DNA from: GCA-003244245 sp963823755
GTDB lineage: Bacteria; Actinomycetota; Actinomycetes; Mycobacteriales; Pseudonocardiaceae
Direction: 5' to 3'
NCBI GenBank assembly: GCA_963823755.1
Contig: CAWGMP010000017.1
Coordinates: forward strand, 744,001-808,000
DNA length: 64,000 nt
In this document: positions 51,424 to 61,223 of the stretch, piece by piece
Layout: every line of letters begins with the position of its first letter
Numbering within the stretch: position 1 is the first letter of the stretch
Program-made: the position numbers and the translations under genes
Notes under the pieces: generated by a model
The model's input: the letters and a program-made list of their open reading frames with translations, nothing else
Databases searched by the model: none
What the model was told of the DNA's origin: nothing

Positions 51424-52680
51424 ATGCTTTCCGCTGAACTTAACGAAACCCTGACCAGGGTCGGTCCGGGCACCCCGATGGGTGAGCTGCTGCGCCGCTA
51501 CTGGTGGCCGGTCGCGTTCACCGCCGACCTGCCACGCCGTGACATCCGCAAGGTGCGTCTGCTGGGCGAGGATCTCGCGCTCTACCGGGTGCACGACGGC
51601 TCGATCCACCTGCTGGAGGACCGCTGCCCGCACCGGGGTGCCGCGCTGTCGTACGGGATCGTCGAGTCCCAGGGCCTCCGCTGCCCGTACCACGGCTGGC
51701 TCTTCGACGGTACCGGCGCGTGCCTGGAGCAGCCGGGCGAGCCCGCCGATTCGACGTTCCATAATCGGGTCCGGGCGAAGTCCTACAAAGCACAGGAACT
51801 CGGCGGGCTGGTGTGGGCATACCTCGGCCCGGACCCGGCGCCACTGCTGCCGCGATACGACCTGTTCTGCTGGGACGACGCCATCCGCGACGTCGGGCAC
51901 GCCACAATCCCGTGCAACTTCGTGCAGATCCAGGAGAACGCGGTCGATCTCGACCACGTCGCCTGGCTGCATGGACGGTACAGCCAGTGGCTGGCCAGCC
52001 GCGGAGTGGCCGACGAGATCCCGGCGATGTTCACCGGGCAGAACGAGGTCACCGCGTTCGAGCGGACTCCCTACGGCATTCTCATGCGCCGCCGCCTGCG
52101 CGGCCAGGACGAGACCGCCGACGACTGGTCGATCGGCCATCCGCTGGTGTTCCCCAACCTGCTCCGGCTCGGCGGGGGCGGCAGCTACGGGTTCCACATC
52201 CGCGTCCCGATCGACGACGAGACCACCTGGGCGCTCTGGTACATCGCTTACAAGCCTGGCGACCGGCCGGTGGCCGACCCCGGCCCGGTGACCTCGTTCG
52301 AGATCCAGTGGCGGACCGCCGACGGCGGCTTCCTGCTCAACAACGTCGAGGGCCAGGACATCATGGCCTGGGTCACCCAGGGCCGGATCGCCGACCGCAC
52401 GCGGGAGCACCTCGGCACTGTCGACAAGGGCGTGATCCTGCTGCGCCGGCTGTTCTTCGAGCAGATGGACCTGGTAGCCCAGGGAAAGGACCCGATCAAC
52501 GTCTTCCGCGAGGGCGGAGAAGTGATCGATCTGCCCCAGGAACGGGAGAAGTTCGGCAAGGGCTCCGCCTTCCTCGCGGACCTGCTGTCGGCGACCCAGG
52601 CCCGGTTCAGCCCGCGCCGCGACGAGATCGTCCGCCGCTTCGCCGAAGCGAGCGACGAGCTGACCGCAGGAAGGCGGTAG
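51424..52680 (+). CDS. Rieske 2Fe-2S oxygenase, alpha subunit (phthalate-dioxygenase-like)
   Basis: 418 residues. The start MLSAELNETLTRVGPGTPMG and LLRRYWWPVAF are typical of the phthalate 4,5-dioxygenase-like single-subunit group. The Rieske cluster is bound by CPHRGAAL (Cys-x-His) and CPYHGWLFD (Cys-x-x-His). The mononuclear iron site appears in QENAVDLDHVAWLHG, which gives the bridging Asp and both His ligands. Such enzymes hydroxylate or demethylate aromatic compounds and need a separate reductase, which is not in this window. Co-transcription with the ammonia-lyase suggests it acts on the lyase's arylacrylate product or a related aromatic acid. Confidence 0.92.
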   Translation: MLSAELNETLTRVGPGTPMGELLRRYWWPVAFTADLPRRDIRKVRLLGEDLALYRVHDGSIHLLEDRCPHRGAALSYGIVESQGLRCPYHGWLFDGTGACLEQPGEPADSTFHNRVRAKSYKAQELGGLVWAYLGPDPAPLLPRYDLFCWDDAIRDVGHATIPCNFVQIQENAVDLDHVAWLHGRYSQWLASRGVADEIPAMFTGQNEVTAFERTPYGILMRRRLRGQDETADDWSIGHPLVFPNLLRLGGGGSYGFHIRVPIDDETTWALWYIAYKPGDRPVADPGPVTSFEIQWRTADGGFLLNNVEGQDIMAWVTQGRIADRTREHLGTVDKGVILLRRLFFEQMDLVAQGKDPINVFREGGEVIDLPQEREKFGKGSAFLADLLSATQARFSPRRDEIVRRFAEASDELTAGRR

Positions 52681-52726
52681 GGCATGTGCGGTGGGATGGG
52701 CTGGGTGGACTTCGACCGTGACAGAT

Positions 52727-55339
52727 CTACGCCACGTGCTGGATCGCCGAGGATGCCGAGTGGCTTGGGGTGGTCTGCCCAGCCAGGTGGTCTTGCAGAG
52801 TTGCGTGTCGAAACTGGTACACAGCTCCGACGGTGCGTAGGACACCCCGGTCCAGGGCATCTTCGAGGAAGGGCATGAGATCAACGGTGGGAACATGGCG
52901 GGAACGCTGTAGTTGGAGCCGCCAGGCCAGGGTGGTTGGCCACGTCACGGAGGACGTGATCCCATACAGGAGTCCCACAGCGAGCCCTAGCATGGGTCCG
53001 AACGCGAACAAGAGCACGAGTACGAGCACGTCACCACCGCCCACGAGCAGGGCCGCGAAAACCAACACGAGTCCGGTCACGAGCCCAAAGACGAGTCCGA
53101 ACGCGACCCCGGTCACGAGCCCGAATACTCGATCATTACGCCAGCTCTCAAGCGGTTCTTGGGGAGTGCTCTCGCCTTCGGTAGCCCCGACTGCGAGGCC
53201 GGCAAAAAATCCGCCCGCGAGTCGGGGCACGAGCCATCCTACGAGCCAGACCACGATCGCGACCACGATCCCGACCGCGATCCCCACCCCGACACCACCC
53301 CTGATTCTGTCTTCGCTCCAGTCGCCGTAGAGCGCGGCCGCGAGCCCGGCAACAAGCCCGAACCCGAGCCCGATTACGCCCGCGAGCCGGGGCGCGAGCC
53401 AGCCTATGAGCCCGGCCACGAGCCCGAGCCCGAGTCCAATCCCGAGCCCGAGCCCGAGCCTTTCCCCACCCGTTAAGCTGACCGCGGCCGCAATCCCGGT
53501 CGCAATCCCGGCCCCGAGCCCGATCACTCTGTCCTTATGCCGGCTCTTGACCGGTCGTGGGGGGCTACTCTCGCCTGCGTTGAGGCTGCCCAACAGGTTG
53601 CGCTTGAGTCCGAGCGGTAGCCCGACCGTGAGCCCGACCGTGAGCGCGAACAAGAGACCACCGCCCAGGGTCCCGGAGAGCCAGTCCGTGTTCCCTTTGT
53701 GGCCCCCGCCCACGACCACGGTGACAACCACGACCACAAGCCCGACCGTGAGTATGAGCGCCAGTCCGTATGCGAGCCCGGCGGTGAGGACTGACCGCAA
53801 GCTGATAGCACGCCAGGTCCTAACCCGGTTGGGCTCACGACCGCTGCGCCCGAAGCCGAGCCCGAGCGGGAGACCGACTCCAAACCCGAACATCATCCCC
53901 AAAAGAGCATTGTTGCCGAGCCACCTCCACAGGACATGGCCGCCGTTGAGCGGGACGACCAGCATGGCCCAGAGCACGAACATCAGCCCGCTCAGGAATC
54001 CGCCCACGAGCATGCCGGCCAGCATGCTGATCAATATGCTGCGCCTGATGGGGGTCCATCGGTGGATCTGCCACCAGCCTAAATCCCGGGTGTGGTCCTG
54101 GTTCATCCGTCGGGCGAGAAAGGTCAGCATCTGCTTGGCCTGAGTCTCGCTGTAGGGGAGTTTTGGCCGGCCCGGTCGGGGGGTGTAGGCATCGGGTATC
54201 ACGCGGGCGATGAGATACTGCTCGATGTCGTCAGCAGTGCTGGCGTCGACCAGGTCACGGACATCGTCACCGGGGTGGTAAGTGTCGCGGATGAGGGTCA
54301 ACGCCAGGGGGGTGGACAGCCCGCGGGAAACGACGCTGTCGGGGTTGTCCCGAAGGTGAGTGAGTAGCTGGTTCCAGTTGGCCGGCGCTGGACCGGTGCG
54401 GGCCCGTTGCAGGTAGTCGGCGCCCTGGGGTCCGGTGATGTCACACAAGTGGATCGCGACGGCCCCGACCAGCCACGCGACGCCAGTGGCTTGGACCATC
54501 TCCTGACTGCGGGTGAGCACCACTACTCGAAGGGGGGCGTCACTGAGGGCCTGCAACGCGGCCGTACGCCGTGCTACCTCCATCTCGTCGAGCCCGTCGA
54601 GGACGAGCGCGACGGCCCCAGCGGCGACCAACTCAGCGGCTTCGGTCTGGCCGCCACTGTGTCGGAACAGGGGGTAGGTCGTGGCCAGCCGGGTGGCCAG
54701 CCAATCCTGCACTGGGCAGATGGCCGGGTCCCAACCCTGCGCGGTCAACAGCACCGGCACCGGCACCCGGGCTCGGTTCTTGTCATCGACATGGTCGCGG
54801 TGTTCGAGAGCGTCGAGCACCAGCAGCACCGCAGATCCAGTCTTGCCTGCCCCAGGCGCACCGACTACGACAACCCGACCGGAAGCGAGCCCAGCGTACA
54901 CCGCGAACAGCTCGTCGCGACCCCCACCCGACCGCAGGTCTTCCTCAGTAATCGGGGGCTGGCCTGGCAGCGGCGGGAAAGCCGGTGCCACGTCCGGGTC
55001 GCCGACAGCCGCATCCACCGGGCCCCCCACCTGTAGGTCGCTTAGCGACCAGCCGACCGGGATCGGCGCAGGTATCAACAATCGCCGCTCGGCAGCCGCC
55101 TTACGCCACTGCGCACGCACCGCGTGGGCCAACAGGTCCGCCGACGCATCGACAGGCCGAGAATCGGCCAGGCGACGCGCGCGCCATATCTCTCCCACGA
55201 TGGGGGCCAGCACACCGACCACGGGCCCGGCGACTTCCCCGAATACCTTCGGTACACCTTCGAGGAAAAGAAGCGCCACCAACCACACCCCAGCGCCCAG
55301 TCCCATGCCGACGAGCAATCGACTACGCCACCTGCCCAT
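52727..55339 (-). CDS. NACHT NTPase with Gly-rich membrane-repeat tail (intact)
   Basis: 870 residues from ATG 55339 (TTG 55348 directly follows a stop and is less likely). Order: two N-terminal hydrophobic segments; NACHT core with Walker A VVVVGAPGAGKTGSAVLL and Walker B ALVLDGLDEMEVARR; VLTRSQEM as sensor; conserved ITGPQGADYLQRA; a helical region to about residue 430. Then come some 400 residues of hydrophobic segments with GLxxGL, GxxxG and AxxxG spacing (for example GLGLGIGLGLGLVAGLIGWL), and the C-terminus VYQFRHATLQDHLAG. It shares this whole plan with the frameshifted paralogue at 18153-20463. STAND NTPases sense a trigger and oligomerise. I infer that the tail inserts in or crosses the membrane. 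Confidence 0.8.
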   Translation of the reverse strand: MGRWRSRLLVGMGLGAGVWLVALLFLEGVPKVFGEVAGPVVGVLAPIVGEIWRARRLADSRPVDASADLLAHAVRAQWRKAAAERRLLIPAPIPVGWSLSDLQVGGPVDAAVGDPDVAPAFPPLPGQPPITEEDLRSGGGRDELFAVYAGLASGRVVVVGAPGAGKTGSAVLLVLDALEHRDHVDDKNRARVPVPVLLTAQGWDPAICPVQDWLATRLATTYPLFRHSGGQTEAAELVAAGAVALVLDGLDEMEVARRTAALQALSDAPLRVVVLTRSQEMVQATGVAWLVGAVAIHLCDITGPQGADYLQRARTGPAPANWNQLLTHLRDNPDSVVSRGLSTPLALTLIRDTYHPGDDVRDLVDASTADDIEQYLIARVIPDAYTPRPGRPKLPYSETQAKQMLTFLARRMNQDHTRDLGWWQIHRWTPIRRSILISMLAGMLVGGFLSGLMFVLWAMLVVPLNGGHVLWRWLGNNALLGMMFGFGVGLPLGLGFGRSGREPNRVRTWRAISLRSVLTAGLAYGLALILTVGLVVVVVTVVVGGGHKGNTDWLSGTLGGGLLFALTVGLTVGLPLGLKRNLLGSLNAGESSPPRPVKSRHKDRVIGLGAGIATGIAAAVSLTGGERLGLGLGIGLGLGLVAGLIGWLAPRLAGVIGLGFGLVAGLAAALYGDWSEDRIRGGVGVGIAVGIVVAIVVWLVGWLVPRLAGGFFAGLAVGATEGESTPQEPLESWRNDRVFGLVTGVAFGLVFGLVTGLVLVFAALLVGGGDVLVLVLLFAFGPMLGLAVGLLYGITSSVTWPTTLAWRLQLQRSRHVPTVDLMPFLEDALDRGVLRTVGAVYQFRHATLQDHLAGQTTPSHSASSAIQHVA
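53030..53900. repeat. Imperfect short-period repeat in the NACHT tail
   Basis: GAGCCCG-type hexamers and dodecamers (plus strand) recur through this stretch and encode the GLxxGL pattern on the minus strand. They are more varied than the repeats in the paralogue at 18.5-19.1 kb. Confidence 0.65.
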
Positions 55340-55523
55340 AACCGACAATCATGACAGCCCGACGAGCCTTGCGACAGGCGCTCCCAGGCAAGCCGACGCG
55401 CGGCCCCATCGGCATATCACACCGAAGAGCACAACCGCTCTAAGATCAACAATCCGTGCCTCCGGCGGACCTCCGCTCAGGATGGCCCCAGAGTCGGCCG
55501 TGAAAGTGGTGGGTTACAAGGGC

Positions 55524-55669
55524 GCGGGTATCCCGTCGCGTCGACACCGAAGATGTAGCAGGCAGGCGCAGGGTCGAGATCGCTCAGCCGTCTGTCGGGT
55601 GCTCCACCCCGACCCCGGCAACCTGGCCTGCTTCACAGGACGAACCCGTCGACGCGACGGGATACCCGC
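55524..55669. repeat. 22-bp perfect inverted repeat enclosing about 100 bp
   Basis: Bases 55524-55545 (starting GCGGGTATCCCGTCGCG) and 55648-55669 are exact reverse complements. Inside, GCAGGCAGG near 55558 and CCTGGCCTGC near 55622 can also pair. The whole 146-bp block could fold into one long structure. It contains no open reading frame and resembles a miniature inverted-repeat element or a structured RNA. No target duplication is evident. Confidence 0.7.
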
Positions 55670-56383
55670 TTCTCTCGCCCCGTCTTGGGGCAAACCAACA
55701 CCCCCGTGCTACTGAACACCGGCGCATCGGACGCGGCCTTCCAAAGTGGACACGTGCCTCTCCCCACCTTCAAGATCATTCCGTCTCCATGCCGTGAGAC
55801 GTCGACGGGGCGTGACGAACATCGACAACTATCGAACACTATCCGTGCAGGTCAGCGGCGGTACTCCTGGTTCACGCCGAGGTCAGGCACGGCTATCCAT
55901 TAAAAGCGGTAGTAAAGAAAGCGACCCGGGCTGACCTGGACGAAGTTGCCGTGAAAGGTTCTAAGCTGCGGAACTACATCTCAGTAGTTCTCGCGGGTTC
56001 TCATCGGTGCCCAACCTCTGACGGCCTGGATACGACCTGATCTTGGTCGTCCCCAGTCATGACCCACCTCCCTCGCGCCCAGTCCTAAGGCGAGTCAGGA
56101 ACAGGGAACTTGTTGACCAGCCATGTGATCCGTCGTCGGAGCCGCTACCTGCCGGTCGTCCAGGATCTGGCCGCATCCTCTGAGTTGGGTCCGAGGGCGT
56201 TCCCGACCATCCGTGGCCGTTGATGCAGAGATGGATGTAGCGGGGGGACTCTGCATCCCGAACGCTGGCCGTGCCCTGAGTTGTCCGCAAGTACTGCTGA
56301 ACTCGGAGCCTACACACCCGCGAAGAAAGGTCCGTACGATCTATCATGCCATTCCACTGACGGGTCACTACTGTACGTGATTC
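55670..56383. other. Gene-poor stretch
   Basis: Frames in this interval are short, and none resembles a known protein. It lies between the NACHT gene with its inverted repeat and the interrupted membrane gene. Confidence 0.3.
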
Positions 56384-56679
56384 CTACATCCAGTCTCGGG
56401 GGGTTCGTGCTATCACTGCGCCGGACCAGACAGGCCTAGAAAGAAACATTATAAAGACGATTAATACGGTGACGAAGCCAGAGGTAGCCGCCCAAGAGAT
56501 GTTGGATTCCTTGGCGTCAATTAGATTGACAACAACCCCGACTGCAACGAATCCGAACATGGCCACCGATGTTCCTATGGGGAAAATCCCGCTTACCGAC
56601 CGCATGCGAAAAGCTATGTCACGAACGACGTCCCAGTCAGGCGGAGAAACTTCGATTGAAACGGATGGTAGATCGTCGT
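56384..56679 (-). pseudogene. C-terminal half of an IS-interrupted membrane gene
   Basis: Directly beyond the IS701-type insertion the minus strand reads DDDLPSVSIEVSPPDWDVV, RDIAFRMRSVSGIFPIG, two helices (SVAMFGFVAVGVVVNLI and SGFVTVLIVFIMFLS) and ends ARTPRDWM. Joined to the part at 58390-58696 across one CTAG copy, it gives an uninterrupted frame of 603 bases (200 residues). The original protein has four helices in two pairs separated by a cytosolic region. Function unknown. Confidence 0.75.
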
Positions 56680-56683
56680 CTAG

Positions 56684-58389
56684 TACTACAGCGCTAGATC
56701 TTCTTTTGGCGTGTCATCGGTGCAGGTGAGCGCGTTCTTGGCGAGTTCGGCCGGCCGGACGCTGTTGACGGGTGCGCGGTGTGCGCCGGTCGGCGAGCCC
56801 GGTCCCACCCCGCTGCCGTGGGCGAGATTGTGCCTTGTCGGCCGCGACCACTTTTGAATGAGGAGAGATAGCGTCGGAGCGCATGTCGTGTGTCGATAGA
56901 AATAGTGATCTGCCGTGCCGGTCTGCGCGCCTCCACTGAATCGAGGCCGGGGCGTGGAACGATATTTCTGTGCCTCTGACGTCGACGAGTCAACCAGTTG
57001 TGTACGATGATGCGGTGTCCCGGGAAGATGTGGGTCGGTGGGAATCCGAGCTGGCGAGTTTGCTCGCGCGGGTTCGGCCGTTTTTCTACCGGGCGGAGTC
57101 GAAGAAGCACGCCGAACAGTATGTGCGGGGGTTGTTGTCACCACTAGAACGGAAGAATGGCTGGACGATCGCCGAGCATGGTGGCGAGCTGGACCCGACA
57201 GCGTTGCAGCGCTTTCTGAACCTGTCGCCGTGGGATGCGGATGCGTTGCTGGAATGCAACCGTGAGTATGCGATGGAACATCTGGCCGACCCGGCGGGGA
57301 TCCTCGTGGCGGATCCGACGGGATTTGCTAAGAAGGGCACCAAGTCGGTCGGCGTGCAACGGCAGTATTCCGGAACGTTAGGGCGGATCGATAACTGTCA
57401 GATCGCCACGTTCCTGTGCTACGTGACACCCACACGGGATCGCGTCTTGGTTGACCGGCGACTGTACATGCCGGACAAGTCGTGGATGGCTGACCCGGCT
57501 CGCTGCGCTGGGGCCGGTGTCCCGGCGGAGCTGGCGTTCGCGACCAGGCCGGAGCAGGTCATCGAGATGATCTGCGCGGCTCGCGCAGCCGGGATGCCGT
57601 TCGCCTGGTTCACCGCGGACGAGGAGCTCGCCCCAGAACCCCGGCCTGTGCGACTATCTTGAGAGCAGTCGGATCCCGTATGTGATGGCCGTCCCGAAGA
57701 ACACCCGATTCGCCGACACCGCGGGACAGGTGACCCAGGTCGATGAGCTCGCGCGAGGGTTACCCAGGAACACCTGGCAACGCCGCGCCTGCGGCATCGG
57801 ATCGAAAGGACACCGCGTCTACGACTGGGCACTCATCGACTCCGATGATCCCGACCACCAGTATCTGATCCGCCGATCCATCGACGACGGTGAACTCGCT
57901 TTCTACCACTGCTACAACCCACACCACGCACGCTTCGGAGAACTCGTCGGCGTGGCCGGGGCGCGCTGGCCCATCGAAGAATGTTTCGGATCCAGCAAAA
58001 ACGAAGTCGGACTCGACAACTACCAAGTCCGCACCTGGAACGCCTGGCATCGACATATCACCCTCGCCATGCTCACCCACACCTTCCTCGCCGTCACCGC
58101 ACACCACGCCAAAAAAAGGGGGCCCAACACGCCACACAACCAGACCAGCAGGAAAATCCATCCACCCCCTCGACCGAACCGGAAACCACTCCACCCATCC
58201 ACCGACGCCTGATCGCGCTCACCCTCGCCGAAATCCGTCGACTACTCAACCTCGCGCACAGCAGCGAACCAAAAATCCACCACGGCCTGCACTGGTCGAT
58301 CTTTCGGCGCTGGCACCAAGCCCAAGCCCGCCGAGCGCACGTCCGGCGCCACCTCCACCTCCAGACCCTAATGATCTAGCGCTGTAGTA
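56684..58389 (+). mobile_element. IS701-family insertion sequence
   Basis: The element is bounded by 17-bp perfect inverted repeats (TACTACAGCGCTAGATC at the left end; its reverse complement at 58373-58389) and flanked on both sides by CTAG (56680-56683 and 58390-58393). A CTAG duplication fits the YTAR target preference known for IS701 elements. The total length, about 1.7 kb, also fits. It sits inside a membrane protein gene, whose frame is restored exactly when the element and one CTAG are removed. Confidence 0.9.
56970..58378 (+). pseudogene. IS701 transposase, broken by two frameshifts
   Basis: The first frame (56970-57662) reads GILVADPTGFAKKGTKSVGV and QRQYSGTLGRIDNCQIATFL, the DDE core of IS701-type transposases (DptgF), and then FAWFTADEE. 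Near 57635 the sense shifts to the next frame: NPGLCDYLESSRIPYVMAVP, RWPIEECFGSSKNEVGLDNY and RHITLAMLTHTFLAV. A second shift near the AAAAAAAGGGGG run (about 58110) leads to LIALTLAEIRRLLNL and HWSIFRRWHQAQARRAHVRR. With two shifts the copy should be inactive unless mobilised in trans. Confidence 0.85.
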
Positions 58390-58696
58390 CTAGCAGACTC
58401 CGTAGCTGCATTCCGATTGATGAGCTTAACCTTTCAGCTTCGGCGTACCGCAAAGCAAGGGATGCGGCTAGTGGTGGCAATGAGAATTGCACTATTTGAA
58501 GATTTGTAATCTGCAAACCGATTATCGACAAGGACGATGCGTTTGAACTTCTCACGATGAGAAATCCGACGGTAATTGCTACAAAAAGTAGACTGTCAGT
58601 CTCGGCGCGACGGGTGGCGTCGCGAATGTTTGAGATGAGGGCTTCGGCCACCTGCCATGAACTCGGCTCGCCGCTGCGATTTTTTTGATCATCCAT
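58390..58696 (-). pseudogene. N-terminal half of the IS-interrupted membrane gene
   Basis: From ATG 58696: MDDQKNRSGEPSSWQVAEAL, a helix SLLFVAITVGFLIV, a second hydrophobic part around NLQIVQFSLPPLAASLALR, then YAEAERLSSSIGMQLRSLL up to the CTAG at the IS edge, after which reading into the IS gives a stop within a few codons. It joins in frame with 56384-56679. AT-rich codon use suggests acquired DNA. The paired-helix plan resembles small membrane proteins of defence or phage-exclusion loci, but that is only a resemblance. Confidence 0.75.
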
Positions 58697-60515
58697 TAGT
58701 ATTCCACCTCTGCTGACGAAATGTCGCGTCGACCCTGTGGGGTCGGCTTCACAGTACTGTATGCGCCATCTTAAGTCGGCACGGTAACCATTTTATCGAT
58801 GTAAGATTTCCCCATTTGACGTAAAGCATGATCATGAGACGTTTAGGGGGTTGGCTTGTCGGACTGCCGGTATCGCGTGCAGATTGACCCGTACCAACTC
58901 TTCGTGCTGTTTTTGCTGACGACATCGTTGATGATGATCAAACGTGAGCCCAGTTTGGAAGGCTGCGCTCACTGCGCCATCAGAGGCCTCGATCAGTGGT
59001 TAGGCCGGGTCACAGGGCGCCGCTGTTGACCGTGATTGACCGGTGTTAATGGCACGCTAATGGCACATGCGAGGTGTTAGCGTGCCGCAGGACGGGTGGG
59101 GCGGGGACCCACCACTATCCGGGCCGGCCCTGGGGCCATCCTGGAGCGAGGTCCGCCGGAGGCGCTTGTGTTTGGTTGTGAGCTTGGGAACCCTATTGTG
59201 CTGCCTGGTTTAGGCCTTGACCTGCGGTCGGCCGTGGTCAGGAGTGACCCCAGATGACCGCCACTGACCCCCTCTTGCGGCACGCGAGTGGCACGCCAAC
59301 CCTGGTCTTGTGGAGGCGACGTGAGGGCGGAGGCGATTACCAGGTGGGGGCGGTGCCCTCGGCGGAGGCCGCGACGTGGCAACGGGAATGCGCTGGGTGT
59401 GGTCCAGGGATGACGTGGTGCTGCTCGTCGCGGTCAGAACTGTGGTCAGTGAGCCAGCCGAAACGGAGGTCTTTGTCCGAACCCAGATCTACGTCGGTCC
59501 GTGCGTTGCGGTGGACTGGTGTGCGTTGGTCACAGTGCCGTCCCGTGCGTCGAGGCAGCGGCATGCCGGAGGTCGTGATGCCTTTCACTGCCTGATGACC
59601 ACTGATGATCTTGCACGCTGGGAGTCGTGTGGTAGCCCTCGGGGGAGATCGGCGGGATGCCACACCCTATCCACACCTCCAGTCCCGCCCGCGTTGGTGG
59701 CCAGTCATCCCGGAGATCTGCCTGCCCGGCGAGGGCAGGTTTTGGTTGGGGACACACCACTTGCTGATGTAGCGCTGCTGGGAGAACGCCGCTCAGGGCC
59801 TTAATGGTCGAGACAGCCAGTGGCCTGCGGGAACGTCGGGTGACGTTGGGTGGTGTCGGATGCTGTGGCTTGTACCCGATTTGTCCGGGGTTCGCCTCTG
59901 GCTCGTGGATCACCCGGGGTGGTTGATCCGTGTATCACGTTGCTCCCTGGATGTCTTGTTCTTGGTGGACGGTGGGTCCACGCCGCCCACTGCGACGTCA
60001 CCAACAGTACCTGCGCGGATTGCGGCACCGACTACGACGCCGAGCTGTTGTGCTGCTCAGCGTGCCGCTCACACCGCTCGGTGCTGACCGACCGCTCCCA
60101 ACGGCTCCCAGCCATGATCACACTGATGACCTGCGCTGAGTCGTGAGTCGCGATTACAATACGCCTGCGGCGCCGAAGCGCACAATCAGCCGCGAGCACG
60201 GATGGCCAGGAGGTCGCGGCTGGCGTCGCCATCACTGGTGTCTGCACCGCGAGCTTCACGCCCGGTTGCGGAATTGGATCTCAACCCTGCAAGCGGGTGA
60301 CGCGGCCACGCATGGCGTACCGCACAACGTGGCACTCTGGCTTGTGCTCGGAACAGGTCCGGCCATGATGCCATCAATCAGCAACTCGTACTGAGCTGGC
60401 TCCGGAATGTCAACACGGAAGACCCGCAGCACACGGAGTAAGGCTCTGTCGCAGTCCGCTGGGCTCGATGAACGCTCGGTTCCACCTAGGCGATTGCCCT
60501 GGGATGCTCTGCTTC
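58697..60515. other. Long gene-poor region with possible integrative-element debris
   Basis: No intact gene is supported across 1.8 kb. A minus frame at 59077-59382 and plus frames around 59850-60146 are open. The latter contains a possible zinc-ribbon segment (TCADCGTDYDAELLCCSACR), but the flanking sequence does not resemble a known protein. The direct repetition of ATGGCAC around 59049-59066 is short. This looks like a graveyard of a former mobile element. Confidence 0.3.
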
Positions 60516-61214
60516 ATGGACCATCGTCCCCAGCCACGGCGGATCTTCGTGAGCCACACCGCCGACCTGCGACGAGTGCCGCAGGGGCGGTCGTTCCTGG
60601 CCGCGGCCGAGTCCGCCATAGCCCGATCAGGCGATGCGGTAACAGATCTTAGTTACTTCACAAGCCGGGACGAGGCTCCTGCTCAGGTCTGCCGGGCGGC
60701 AGTTCAAGAAGCCGATGTATATGTACTGATTGCGGGCTTCCGGTACGGATCACCAGTCCGCGACAGGCCTGAGATCTCATACACCGAGTTGGAGTTTGAG
60801 GCTGCAACTGAAATAGGCTTGCCTCGACTTGTTTTCCTCCTCGACGAGAGAACCGAAGGGTCCGCGGCGCTATTCGTTGATTCCCAGTACGGCGCTCGAC
60901 AGCTGACGTTTCGCGCCCGCCTAACCGATAGCAGATTGACCACCGCCACGGTTTTCTCACCCGAGCAGCTCGAGATATCATTGCTGCATGCTTTGACACA
61001 ATTGCCGCGAGCAATCGCCGCCGACACCCAATTGCGTCGAGTCTGGAACGTTCCCGCTAGAACATTGGACTTTGTCGGACGCGATGAATTACTGCATTCA
61101 CTACGAGCGGGACTATCTTCTGACGAAGAGCCGACAGTTCTAGCGATTAATGGACTGGGGGGTATCGGAAAGTCCAAGCACCCCTACGCTCGAACGCATA
61201 TGTGCAGAAATTGA
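60516..61214 (+). pseudogene. DUF4062/NB-ARC STAND protein, truncated after the P-loop
   Basis: From ATG 60516: RRIFVSHTADLRRVPQGRSF, DLSYFTSRDEAPAQVCRAAV, VYVLIAGFRYGSPVRDRPEI and SYTELEFEAATEIGLPRLVF form a DUF4062 (TIR-like) domain of about 150 residues. A linker leads to FVGRDELLHSLRAGL and the P-loop INGLGGIGKS, the start of an NB-ARC NTPase. The frame then departs from the family and stops 12 residues later. Intact homologues continue for several hundred residues (NB-ARC, then TPR or WD40 sensors). This is the N-terminal stump of a STAND-type signalling protein, a class often linked to antiphage defence. Confidence 0.75.
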
Positions 61215-61223
61215 TGCAAACTG

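Noticed and set aside
59850..60146. Possible zinc-ribbon protein
   Set aside because: CxxC pairs appear in a 25-residue stretch only; no start, no flanking similarity and competing frames are equally open.
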